From: AG-12 sp035531535
Lineage (GTDB): Bacteria; Chloroflexota; Dormibacteria; Aeolococcales; Bog-877
Reading direction: 5' to 3'
Assembly: GCA_035531535.1 (NCBI GenBank)
Contig: DATKSV010000134.1
Location: 1-18,389 of the forward strand
DNA length: 18,389 bases
Shown: in pieces, positions 6,634 to 12,401 of the stretch
Layout: every line of letters begins with the position of its first letter
Position numbering within the stretch: the first letter of the stretch is position 1
Notes under the pieces: model-generated
Told to the model about the DNA's origin: nothing
What the model saw: only the letters and a program-made list of their open reading frames with translations
The model's database searches: none
Position numbers and translations under genes: made by a program

Positions 6634-6695
6634 CTGATTCCCGATGACGGCACTCTTAGGTGCTCGCGCCGCGGGAAACGGTCAGGGGCCAGTGG

Positions 6696-6713
6696 GTCAG
6701 CCTACCGGCTGAC
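6696..6713. terminator. Stem-loop at the convergent gene junction
   Basis: GTCAGCC-TACC-GGCTGAC forms a perfect 7-bp stem with a 4-nt loop at the meeting point of the acetyltransferase and the minus-strand gene, whose TAG stop lies in it. Its position fits a bidirectional terminator. There is no U-tract on either side, so intrinsic termination is unproven. The rest of 6634-6695 shows no other feature. Confidence 0.45.
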
Positions 6714-6965
6714 GCCGCGGCGCAGGTTCTCCGCCCACTTCGAGCCTTTGCCCGAGATGGAGGCGTTGAAGTCGCCAGCGCTCACTGCGCCGACACCCTG
6801 CTCCCAAGCCGAGGTGGTCTGCGGGCCGACCTGGGTGCCAACCGACTCGCTGAGTCCCTGGCTGTAGCGCCCACCGGCGCCCGCAACGGACTGCTTCCAC
6901 TTGTCTCCAGCGTTAGCAGTCTTGCGCTCCCACTTGGCCTGTCCTTGTGCGATGCTCTTTGCCAT
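6702..6965 (-). CDS. Small Trp/Gly-rich basic phage protein (87 aa)
   Basis: ATG 6965 is chosen because a strong GGGAGGTGA lies upstream on the minus strand; a GTG four codons earlier overlaps that site. The 87-residue product is basic, with spaced KW motifs (AKWERKTANAGDKW, and SGKGSKWAENLRRGVSR at the end) and glycine/serine-rich turns between helices. I recall similar small proteins with recurrent KW and GxxxG spacing from uncultured phage genomes near virion genes, but I cannot name a family with certainty. A DNA-binding, scaffolding or capsid-associated role is a guess. It ends inside a stem-loop at the convergent junction. Confidence 0.72.
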   Translation of the reverse strand: MAKSIAQGQAKWERKTANAGDKWKQSVAGAGGRYSQGLSESVGTQVGPQTTSAWEQGVGAVSAGDFNASISGKGSKWAENLRRGVSR

Positions 6966-7026
6966 CTTCCTTTTCACCTCCCTTTAGCCGAAGTATCGGC
7001 AGGGAGATTGTGGCACAGATCCGGGA

Positions 7027-7635
7027 TCAGGTAAATACCCCGTCCCTCAAGAACCCGTGGTAGTCGCCAGCCTGGATGCTGCCCGCGCCGGCAGCGCAGG
7101 TGACCCCGGCCTTATCGACCGTGATCCTCGGCGGGTCGCCGTGGCGGATCCAGCAGCGGTGGGTGTCGTCGTCGGGCATGGTGCAGTTGGAGGCGCGCCC
7201 ATCGATCCACCACGAGGCGCCATTGGGGCACTTCACCATCAGCGAAAGCCCGTCTGGGCCGCCCCACCAGGGGATCCAGAGGGCGTCGTACATCGCTCCC
7301 GGGGGCGCGTCGTCGATCGTGGTCAATTCTCCAGTGTCCGATCTCCGATAGAGGGTTCGGGTGAACACCTGCCACTCATCGGATTCGAGAAACCCGTAAC
7401 CGCATTTACAGTGGGTGGGCCAGCGCGGATCCTGATGCGACGGCATCAGGGGCTCGACGTGGCGGAACACCCACTGCCCGTCCGGTTCCATCACGATCCG
7501 GCTGAAGCACTCGCTGATCTGGTTGAGGGCCGAGTGGTAGTGGTGCTGATCCGGACTCTTATCCCAGTGGGTGTAGCGCCGGAGACCGACCTGTGCCCGC
7601 TCGATGGGCTCCAGCATGAAGCACCGGACGGTCAC
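7027..7635 (-). CDS. Conserved phage protein of unknown function (YHGFLRDG-ending family)
   Basis: GTG start overlapping the previous stop (GTGA). The 202-residue protein has CKCGYGF (76-82), APPGAMYDALW (110-120), WWIDGRASNCTMPDDDTHRCWIRHG (142-166), then TVDKAGVTCAAGAGS and YHGFLRDGVF at the end. I recognise this block pattern from many proteins encoded by uncultured tailed phages and actinophages, all without a known function. The repeated Cys/His/Trp residues suggest a compact, possibly metal-bound beta-rich fold. It is the last gene of the overlapping minus-strand operon. The 61 bp between its stop and the next gene (6966-7026) hold that gene's ribosome-binding site and a 5-bp hairpin at 6987-7000. 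Confidence 0.82.
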   Translation of the reverse strand: MTVRCFMLEPIERAQVGLRRYTHWDKSPDQHHYHSALNQISECFSRIVMEPDGQWVFRHVEPLMPSHQDPRWPTHCKCGYGFLESDEWQVFTRTLYRRSDTGELTTIDDAPPGAMYDALWIPWWGGPDGLSLMVKCPNGASWWIDGRASNCTMPDDDTHRCWIRHGDPPRITVDKAGVTCAAGAGSIQAGDYHGFLRDGVFT

Positions 7636-7775
7636 GCGATCCGCCGCACCTGCCGCTCCTTGGCCGTGAACCGATTGTCGGCCCCAACCTTATTGGGCTT
7701 GCACTGACAGCGGTGCTTAAATGACCGCTTGGGTGGCTTGTAGGCGTTGGGCCGGTTGGGGTGACGGACACTCAT
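7632..7775 (-). CDS. 47-aa basic CxC protein
   Basis: A short frame with 4-bp overlaps at both ends (ATGA upstream, GTGA downstream), which is strong positional evidence that it is translated. The 47-residue product is highly basic: MSVRHPNRPNAYKPPKR, then HRCQCKPNKVGADNRF and a KERQVRRIA tail. The CxC in a basic context suggests a small nucleic-acid-binding peptide, but this is inference. It is too short for most gene callers, and a longer frame covering the same bases is a shadow. No family is recognised. Confidence 0.7.
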   Translation of the reverse strand: MSVRHPNRPNAYKPPKRSFKHRCQCKPNKVGADNRFTAKERQVRRIA

Positions 7776-8173
7776 GGCTTGGCGAACTTCCGCTGGTAGG
7801 CGGCCTCCGCCTGGCCGAGTGATTGCCGCCAGGAGTTATCCATGCTGTGACCCGGTCCGTAGTCGGAGATGCCCCGCTTGAACTGACCGTCACGGGCGGC
7901 CCGCTTCATCTCTCGGCCGTACTCCCGCTTCTCCGCGGCCCGAGCACAGCCATCGAGGTAGGCGGGCGCATCGCGGAGCCGCTGGTCGACGAGCTGCCGG
8001 AACACCTCCACCTGCTGCTCCCCCTGGGTCTGCCCGGCGATCGCAGCGGCCCAGCGGAGCGCGTATCGGGTCGCGGTCTCGGCCTGCTCTTTGGAATAGC
8101 CCTTGGCCTGCAGCTCCAGTTCGGTCATGGCGCACTTGCCGGCCACCTGCGTCAGCGCTTCCGCCGAGATCAC
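7772..8173 (-). CDS. Helical hypothetical protein (133 aa)
   Basis: The frame is open far upstream, but the GTG at 8173 is chosen because it overlaps the previous TGA (GTGA). The product is mainly alpha-helical: MISAEALTQVAGKCAM, then GYSKEQAETATRYALRWAAAIAG, a QVEVFRQLVDQRLRD helix, a charged EKREYGREMKRAARD helix, and a C-terminal SWRQSLGQAEAAYQRKFAKP. There are two isolated Cys residues, no CxxC and no membrane segment. It overlaps the 47-aa gene by 4 bp. The family is not recognised; a structural or assembly role is possible from company only. Confidence 0.75.
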   Translation of the reverse strand: MISAEALTQVAGKCAMTELELQAKGYSKEQAETATRYALRWAAAIAGQTQGEQQVEVFRQLVDQRLRDAPAYLDGCARAAEKREYGREMKRAARDGQFKRGISDYGPGHSMDNSWRQSLGQAEAAYQRKFAKP

Positions 8174-8583
8174 GGATACCCTCCGTAGACGCACCAACTC
8201 ACCTGCCACGATGCCCACGCGGCCCGATCCGAGTATGACGCCAGCTGCGGCACATCGGAGGCTGAGCAAAGTCGACCGGCCAGTGCCACTAGCGAGATCA
8301 GGGCATCGTGGCACTCGACCAGTAAGTTGTTGGCCGTCTGAGGGTGGGCACCCGACTGGATCTCCGTGACCACCTTGAGCGCCTGCGTCGCGTTCTGTCG
8401 GGCCTGACCGATGGTGCCCCCGGTGCCGTAGGGGATGTCGCCCATCTGCTGGGTCGCCCGGAGCAGCCCGCGCATCAGCCCGTCGATCTCGTTGCACGCC
8501 TGATTCAACCGGCAGGAGGCGCAGGCGGCGGCCAAGTCAGGAAGCTCGGCGGGAGGACCAGTTGGTGCCGTGGTAGTGGTCAA
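8170..8583 (-). CDS. Helical CxxC protein, start uncertain (up to 137 aa)
   Basis: The listed TTG at 8583 overlaps the upstream gene by 47 bp. A second TTG at 8535, one base after that gene's stop, would give 121 aa and may be the true start. CASC is at residues 22-25 of the long form. Helices follow, with a loop GDIPYGTGGTIGQARQNATQAL, a second Cys region (VECHDAL) and a Cys-containing C-terminus. The layout, a CxxC, a helix, a G-x-x-P...GTI loop, then helices, resembles the second half of the protein at 9656-10348, suggesting distant paralogy. Function unknown. It ends in a GTGA overlap. Confidence 0.7.
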   Translation of the reverse strand: MTTTTAPTGPPAELPDLAAACASCRLNQACNEIDGLMRGLLRATQQMGDIPYGTGGTIGQARQNATQALKVVTEIQSGAHPQTANNLLVECHDALISLVALAGRLCSASDVPQLASYSDRAAWASWQVSWCVYGGYP

Positions 8584-8692
8584 TGAGATCGGCCAGCCGG
8601 CGGAGAGACCGCACCACGTCGCGGCTCATAAGCACGCCAGCGGCGAACCCAAACACCATTCCAGACACGCCCGCCCAATCCTTACTCGTCAT
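8537..8692 (-). CDS. 51-aa small protein with hydrophobic N-terminal segment
   Basis: A short frame from ATG 8692, overlapping the upstream stop by 11 bp. Residues 6-22 (WAGVSGMVFGFAAGVLM) form one moderately hydrophobic, glycine-rich helix that could insert in a membrane. A charged helix RDVVRSLRRLADLIDHY follows. The start is set by position, since no strong ribosome-binding site is seen. Without this gene a gap of about 100-150 bp would remain in an otherwise continuous operon. The function is unknown. Confidence 0.55.
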   Translation of the reverse strand: MTSKDWAGVSGMVFGFAAGVLMSRDVVRSLRRLADLIDHYHGTNWSSRRAS

Positions 8693-8915
8693 CTTCGTCC
8701 TCCGGCTCATACGGAACGGTGGGACCGGACATGCAGTCGGCGCAGAGCTCGCGGCCGCCGGCGAGTCCTGATAGCTCCTCCACCTCGGGGCGGGTCAACC
8801 GCGCCAGTCTAGGAGCCCGGTCCTCGGTTGCGAGCGCCTTCTGGGCGTGGTCGCGGCAGAGCATGTATTCGTCGTTGACATCGTAGTACGGACCCTTCTG
8901 GGGCTCGTTGGCCAC
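8682..8915 (-). CDS. 77-aa acidic-tailed CxxC protein
   Basis: GTG start five bases after the upstream stop. The 77-residue product has CRDH around residues 20-23 and CADC around 58-61, separated by a basic helical stretch (RAPRLARLTRPEVEEL). C-x-x-H plus C-x-x-C can make one zinc site. The C-terminus is strongly acidic (EPEDEDDE). I do not recognise a family. It is one of many small CxxC proteins in this window. Its overlap with the following small gene suggests coupled expression. Confidence 0.75.
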   Translation of the reverse strand: MANEPQKGPYYDVNDEYMLCRDHAQKALATEDRAPRLARLTRPEVEELSGLAGGRELCADCMSGPTVPYEPEDEDDE

Positions 8916-8920
8916 CTGAG

Positions 8921-9646
8921 TCAGCCGGCCATCTGCTGCGCGTACTTCGCCAGCCCCGGGTGCGCCGGCCCATCCGGATCCGCCAGCACGGCCTTGACCT
9001 TGGCCGACTCAGAGGGCGGGAGAGGGGCGGAGGGGACGGCCTCCGCCCCAAAACCTTGGGTCTTAGCGACCATTGGTGTTGGGGATACCGGAATCTGGTC
9101 GGCCTGGCCGACCACGCTGTCGACGGTCGGGACGCCCGAAAGGGCCCTCCCCCGGGATCGGAGCTCCGCGCTCATGCAGGAGAGCCACGGCTCCAATTCC
9201 TGACCCTTCGGGACATCCTCAATCGAGGTCTTGCATGTGTCCGCCGAGGCTTGGAAGTCCTCAAGGCGGGCCTTCTGCTCGGCGGTCGGAGGCTTCTCCA
9301 CCTTGGTCTGGCAGTAGAGGTCGACCTGCCCCTTGTCGAGGGCACCGACCACGCCGTGATGGAAGCATAGGTTGGAGTGGCCTGATCTGCTCTCGATCTC
9401 ATAGCAGAGGCAGGGGGTTGGCTCTCGCGCCACCGCGGGGTCGACCACGATCCCCGGCGACCCCCTGGTCTGAGAGAGGAAGTCGGCAACTCCGGGCCCG
9501 CCAGCCCCGGTCCACGGTGGAGCATCAGACTCCTGGGCCTCGAATCTGGCCAGCCGCTTGTCGACTACGACCAATTTCTTGTTGGTCCTGTCCAACTGCC
9601 CGCGCAGCTCCTCCCACTGGCTGCCAGAGAAGTTGATGACTCCCAT
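8921..9646 (-). CDS. Hypothetical 241-aa protein, six cysteines
   Basis: ATG 9646 has a purine-rich GGATGGG upstream on the minus strand. The N-terminus (residues 1-40) is a coiled-coil-like helix (LRGQLDRTNKKLVVVDKRLARFE). A central domain with Cys 79, 81, 94, 112, 138 and 157 plus His 96-97 contains CLCYEIESRSGHSNLCFHH, a pattern that could bind metal or form disulfides. The C-terminal third is Pro/Ser-rich and probably disordered, ending in a short helix. No homologous family is recognised. The coiled coil followed by a Cys-rich domain is compatible with a virion or scaffold component, without proof. Confidence 0.75.
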   Translation of the reverse strand: MGVINFSGSQWEELRGQLDRTNKKLVVVDKRLARFEAQESDAPPWTGAGGPGVADFLSQTRGSPGIVVDPAVAREPTPCLCYEIESRSGHSNLCFHHGVVGALDKGQVDLYCQTKVEKPPTAEQKARLEDFQASADTCKTSIEDVPKGQELEPWLSCMSAELRSRGRALSGVPTVDSVVGQADQIPVSPTPMVAKTQGFGAEAVPSAPLPPSESAKVKAVLADPDGPAHPGLAKYAQQMAG

Positions 9647-9655
9647 CAGCCCATC

Positions 9656-10348
9656 CTACTTGGATTCACCGCTCAGAACCTCCTGGAGCCGTAACAACGC
9701 GGTCGGGGTGTCCAAACCCTGCCCCGTCGAATCTTCATACCACTTCTCGATCGCCGATGACATTCCCTGCTGCGCAGTGGGTGGCGACCAATAGGCACTG
9801 GTAAGTTGGTAGCACTCCCTCCAGACGCTTTCCAGTCGCTCTGCCAATACCCGCGCCTCAGCGGCCCCGGCGTGGCCGTCTGTAGGCACTGCTGCCGCCG
9901 TCGCCGTGAGATGCTGGCGCACCTGATCGCACTGGGGAGCCAGATCAGGGCGGGAGGCCGCAAGGGTCTGCACCTGCTCGGCGGCCTGCCTGAGCGTCAC
10001 TTCGATCAGCGGCAGCGTGCCCGCTTGGGGATGAGGGAGAGTCCCGTCCGGAGAAGCTGAGATCACCAGCCCGTCGGCCAGCTTGCTGACCCCGGCCACC
10101 TGGTCGTGGAACTTGCAGGCCGGGCAGCCATCCTCTTGGTGAACGGGCTGGGTTTCCGGGGCGACCATGCTTGGCACCGGAGGGAGTGGTGGGATCGGCT
10201 TGGACGCAAGCGAGATCGGCGGACCGACGAGCGGCTTAGGCCGGGGTCGGTCCTGGGGGCCTTCACGCAGTTGGGAGATCACGGTGCGGGACACCATGGT
10301 GACCGCCTCTTTAACCAGCATTTGGATCGAGAACATCCCACCACTCAC
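9656..10348 (-). CDS. Hypothetical 230-aa CPAC protein, first gene of the minus-strand operon
   Basis: GTG 10348 is taken as the start because a TAGAGT box lies exactly 7 nt upstream and there is no Shine-Dalgarno. ATG 10336 and ATG 10297 (preceded by AGAGG) are alternatives. The N-terminal 27 residues could form an amphipathic helix, then a Pro-rich linker (about 30-70) leads to CPACKFH (75-81) and a helical domain with LPHPQAGTLPLIEVTLRQA. The helical part resembles the CASC protein at 8170-8583. A Trp/Tyr-rich C-terminal helix closes the protein. The function is unknown; it heads a nine-gene minus-strand block. Confidence 0.78.
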   Translation of the reverse strand: MSGGMFSIQMLVKEAVTMVSRTVISQLREGPQDRPRPKPLVGPPISLASKPIPPLPPVPSMVAPETQPVHQEDGCPACKFHDQVAGVSKLADGLVISASPDGTLPHPQAGTLPLIEVTLRQAAEQVQTLAASRPDLAPQCDQVRQHLTATAAAVPTDGHAGAAEARVLAERLESVWRECYQLTSAYWSPPTAQQGMSSAIEKWYEDSTGQGLDTPTALLRLQEVLSGESK

Positions 10349-10355
10349 GAAGCGA

Positions 10356-10361
10356 ACTCTA
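10356..10361 (-). promoter_or_regulatory. Candidate -10 box (TAGAGT), leaderless promoter of the minus-strand operon
   Basis: On the minus strand TAGAGT ends exactly 7 nt before the GTG at 10348, and no ribosome-binding site is present. A transcript starting at the usual distance would begin at or next to the start codon. No convincing -35 is seen; GGGGCGAC octamers occupy that region. Confidence 0.5.
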
Positions 10362-10372
10362 CACCGATTACA

Positions 10373-10696
10373 GGGGCGACGGTCGGCGTCGCCCCAGGGC
10401 GATTACAGGGGCGACATGGGACGACAGGGGCGACGGATATACTCTGGAAAGTGCCATACGCAAGCAAGGCCGACAAGCGCCGCGCAGATCGGGAGCGCAT
10501 GAGGAAGAAGCGGAGAGGTGGGGATGGCACCCCTCCAGGGTCGCCCCGTCGCCCCGTCGCCCCTGAACCTACCCCTACCTACGGTAGCCCGGACGACAGT
10601 CGCCCCGTCGCCCCGTCGCCCCTGAACGGGACGGAGGACGACATCGAGATGGAGGACGACGCGGAACGAGGGCAGGGGGAGATCCCGAGGGGCGAC
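10373..10696. repeat. Cluster of eleven GGGGCGAC/GTCGCCCC octamers (iteron-like)
   Basis: The octamer GGGGCGAC occurs at 10373, 10408, 10427 and 10689. Its complement GTCGCCCC occurs at 10388, 10540, 10548, 10556, 10599, 10607 and 10615. The first copy and the 10388 copy form an 8-bp inverted repeat around a 7-nt loop. CGATTACAGGGGCGAC is repeated exactly at 10365-10380 and 10400-10415. A 29-bp triple-octamer unit is repeated at 10540-10568 and 10599-10627, and the two copies are read in different codon frames. Only isolated copies were noticed elsewhere (for example 2346, 10158 and 15843). Position at a divergent junction suggests a replication origin, an operator or a packaging site. Confidence 0.85.
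10438..10443 (+). promoter_or_regulatory. Candidate -10 box (TATACT), leaderless promoter of the structural operon
   Basis: TATACT matches five of six bases of the TATAAT consensus and ends exactly 7 nt before the GTG at 10451, mirroring the opposite promoter. No Shine-Dalgarno precedes the GTG. One octamer copy (10427-10434) lies in the spacer and another (10408-10415) near the -35 position, which is where a regulator would act. Confidence 0.55.
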
Positions 10697-11059
10697 ACGA
10701 TCAGCGATCACGCCGGTCGGGAGGGGTCGAAGGTGCTGGAGCCGCCCCAGCCGAAGAAGTCCGCCAAGCCGCCGGAGGCATGGGGGACGCCCGAGCCCTC
10801 CAAGGTCCGCGAATCGCTCAGCTTCCCGGTGCTGGCCCGCTACACCTATGACGGATACCGGGCGAAGTACCCTCAGTACCACGGCACCTATGCCGAGTTC
10901 ATGCTCGAGATGTTCCAGGTGGCCTGTCGCCGGATCGGGATGTGGCCGTCGATGATCTGGACCGAGCCGGAGGCCGCACCTCCGCCCACCGCAGTTCAGC
11001 CGGTATTCGCCGGCCAGGACATAGACCTCGTGTTTGAGGAGCCAGCCAGTGCCACTTGA
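10451..11059 (+). CDS. Basic/disordered protein with C-terminal domain, first gene of structural operon
   Basis: GTG 10451 is selected from the TATACT box 7 nt upstream; ATG 10499 is an alternative. The 202-residue product begins with a very basic helix (SKADKRRADRERMRKKRRGG), then about 90 Pro/Asp/Ser-rich residues that look disordered. A compact region follows, about 120-175 (FPVLARYTYDGYRAKYPQYHGTYAEFMLEMFQVACRRIGMWPSMIW), with an aromatic-rich helical pattern. The disordered part is encoded by the GTCGCCCC repeats, read in two frames, so its sequence may be shaped by DNA function. Possible roles are a DNA-binding regulator of the adjacent array or a nucleoid or packaging factor; neither is proven. 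It overlaps the next gene by 11 bp. Confidence 0.78.
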   Translation: MPYASKADKRRADRERMRKKRRGGDGTPPGSPRRPVAPEPTPTYGSPDDSRPVAPSPLNGTEDDIEMEDDAERGQGEIPRGDTISDHAGREGSKVLEPPQPKKSAKPPEAWGTPEPSKVRESLSFPVLARYTYDGYRAKYPQYHGTYAEFMLEMFQVACRRIGMWPSMIWTEPEAAPPPTAVQPVFAGQDIDLVFEEPASAT

Positions 11060-12083
11060 TCCATATTCCCCGCAGCAGATCGCGGCCCAGAGGGGCCTTC
11101 CCAACACCGTCGAGATGCCCGGTCAGGGTCCGGGTGCGCTCGACCCAATCACCCAACAGTTGGCGGCAACCCACCAGCGGCAGGCGGCCGAGCGGCTGCA
11201 GCAGATCCAGATGAGCGAGCTGGAGCGGGAGCAGGCGGCCGCGGACGCGCGTGCCCGCGCGGAGCAGGCCAAGGCACAGCTCGAGCAGGCCAGGGCCGAG
11301 GTGGAGACCCAGGAGATCATGGAGCACATCAGGGCCGTCCGCGAGGAGCGCCAACAGCGCACGTCGGGCGGAGGGGGGAACGACCTCATGGGGATGTTCC
11401 TGAACAAGATGATGGAGGACCAGGCGGCGGCCCGGTTAGAGGCCAGCCAGCTCAGGGAGAAGATGTCAGAGGGGTTGGCGCAGGAGCTCGCGCAGTTCCG
11501 CTCCGATATCCGCCGCCAACTGGCCGGGCCGGATGAGAAGCGTGCCCCCGCCAGCCAGCTCGCGGACCAGATCGGGCAGTTGTCTGAACTCCGGCAGGTG
11601 CTTGCGGAGTTCCTGCCTCAGCCGGCCATGCTCGCCGCCGGCAAAGACCTCGACCTCACGATCCGTCAGATCGAGGTGACGCAGGACTTCCAGCTCCGGC
11701 AGGAGCAGATGCGGATGCAGCAGGCGCAGGCCCAGCGGGAGTGGGACGAACGCAAGGAGCAGCGCGCGCTCGAGATGCAGCTACGGCAGCAAGAGCTGTA
11801 CCAGAAGCAGGAGCGCAACGAACGGCTGGCCGGGATGCTTGACCGGGTGACCCCGAGGTTGGCCGATGCCCTCTCGGGCATGAGTCCTGGTGGAAGTGCT
11901 GCGCCCCCACTTGGGGGAGGATTAGCGCCACCGCCGGACCCCCAGAGCGTTCCTGACTCGGGCGGCTCCCTCCAGTGTGTCAACTGCAACACCCCGATTC
12001 CGGTCAAGCTGGGTGACACCGAGCTGACCTGCTCTGGCTGCGGACACGTCTACAAGGTGGGGCACGACCCCAGCCGTCCTTGA
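11049..12083 (+). CDS. Long coiled-coil protein with C-terminal zinc ribbon
   Basis: GTG 11049 is preceded by GAGGAG at 7 nt, making it the best start. The 344-residue protein has three Q/E/R/A-rich coiled-coil segments, about residues 36-105, 122-160 and 200-262. A Gly/Met linker (TSGGGGNDLMGMFLNKMM) separates the first two, and a Pro/Gly-rich linker (278-305) precedes a four-Cys zinc ribbon: CVNC (310-313) and CSGC (328-331) in a typical beta-hairpin context. Composition fits a scaffolding, internal virion or DNA-organising protein. It is far too short for a tail tape measure, and no protease or enzyme motif is visible. Its place near the head of the structural operon supports an assembly role. 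Confidence 0.82.
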   Translation: MPLDPYSPQQIAAQRGLPNTVEMPGQGPGALDPITQQLAATHQRQAAERLQQIQMSELEREQAAADARARAEQAKAQLEQARAEVETQEIMEHIRAVREERQQRTSGGGGNDLMGMFLNKMMEDQAAARLEASQLREKMSEGLAQELAQFRSDIRRQLAGPDEKRAPASQLADQIGQLSELRQVLAEFLPQPAMLAAGKDLDLTIRQIEVTQDFQLRQEQMRMQQAQAQREWDERKEQRALEMQLRQQELYQKQERNERLAGMLDRVTPRLADALSGMSPGGSAAPPLGGGLAPPPDPQSVPDSGGSLQCVNCNTPIPVKLGDTELTCSGCGHVYKVGHDPSRP

Positions 12084-12089
12084 CCGGAG

Positions 12090-12392
12090 ATGAATACTCT
12101 GACGCTTGACAACGCGATCGCCCACTTCCTCGGGCATCAGACAGCGGACAGCATCGCCGCCATGGTGGTCAACGATTCGTCGCTGTGGGGTGCGCTATCC
12201 GGTATGGAGCGCTTCCAGGCCAACTTCGTCAGGCGCGAGGTGGCCGAGGTGCTGAATTCGATCAACGCCTTCCTGGTCCTCGGCTCGATCCAGCGCATCC
12301 GTCCGGACATCGCCAAGGTGGTGGGTACGGAGCGCGGCCTCTCGTGGCTCGGGGCCCAACTGGTCGATCTACGGCAGAGGTTTGCGGGTTAG
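12090..12392 (+). CDS. Hypothetical 100-aa helical protein
   Basis: ATG 12090 lies six bases after the previous stop, with GGAG partly overlapping the start. The 100-residue product is predicted mostly helical: MNTLTLDNAIAHFLGHQTADSIAAMV, a WGALSGMERFQANFVRREVAEVLNSINAFLVLG stretch, and a C-terminal SWLGAQLVDLRQRF. There are no cysteines, membrane segments or known motifs. It stands between the coiled-coil protein and the two-TM protein in the same operon, so a virion or assembly role is likely by context only. Its stop codon is part of a candidate -10 box for the next gene. Confidence 0.75.
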   Translation: MNTLTLDNAIAHFLGHQTADSIAAMVVNDSSLWGALSGMERFQANFVRREVAEVLNSINAFLVLGSIQRIRPDIAKVVGTERGLSWLGAQLVDLRQRFAG

Positions 12393-12395
12393 ACT
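12390..12395 (+). promoter_or_regulatory. Candidate internal -10 box (TAGACT)
   Basis: TAGACT overlaps the previous gene's TAG stop and ends 6 nt before the GTG at 12402, which has no Shine-Dalgarno. This matches the leaderless pattern at the operon head and could raise expression of the virion genes downstream. No clear -35 is seen. Confidence 0.35.
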
Positions 12396-12401
12396 GACCT
12401 C

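Noticed and set aside
10540..10627. CRISPR array from the two 29-bp repeats
   Set aside because: Only two copies, each built of a tandem octamer, with a 30-bp gap, inside a coding region and without cas genes. The iteron-like explanation fits better.
10403..11107. 234-codon minus-strand frame over the octamer array and next gene
   Set aside because: The plus-strand frame has a -10 box at its start and an 11-bp overlap with a gene having a strong ribosome-binding site. The antisense frame has neither.
11049..12083. Tail tape-measure protein
   Set aside because: At 344 aa with a C-terminal zinc ribbon and no membrane segments it is far shorter than, and organised differently from, tape-measure proteins.
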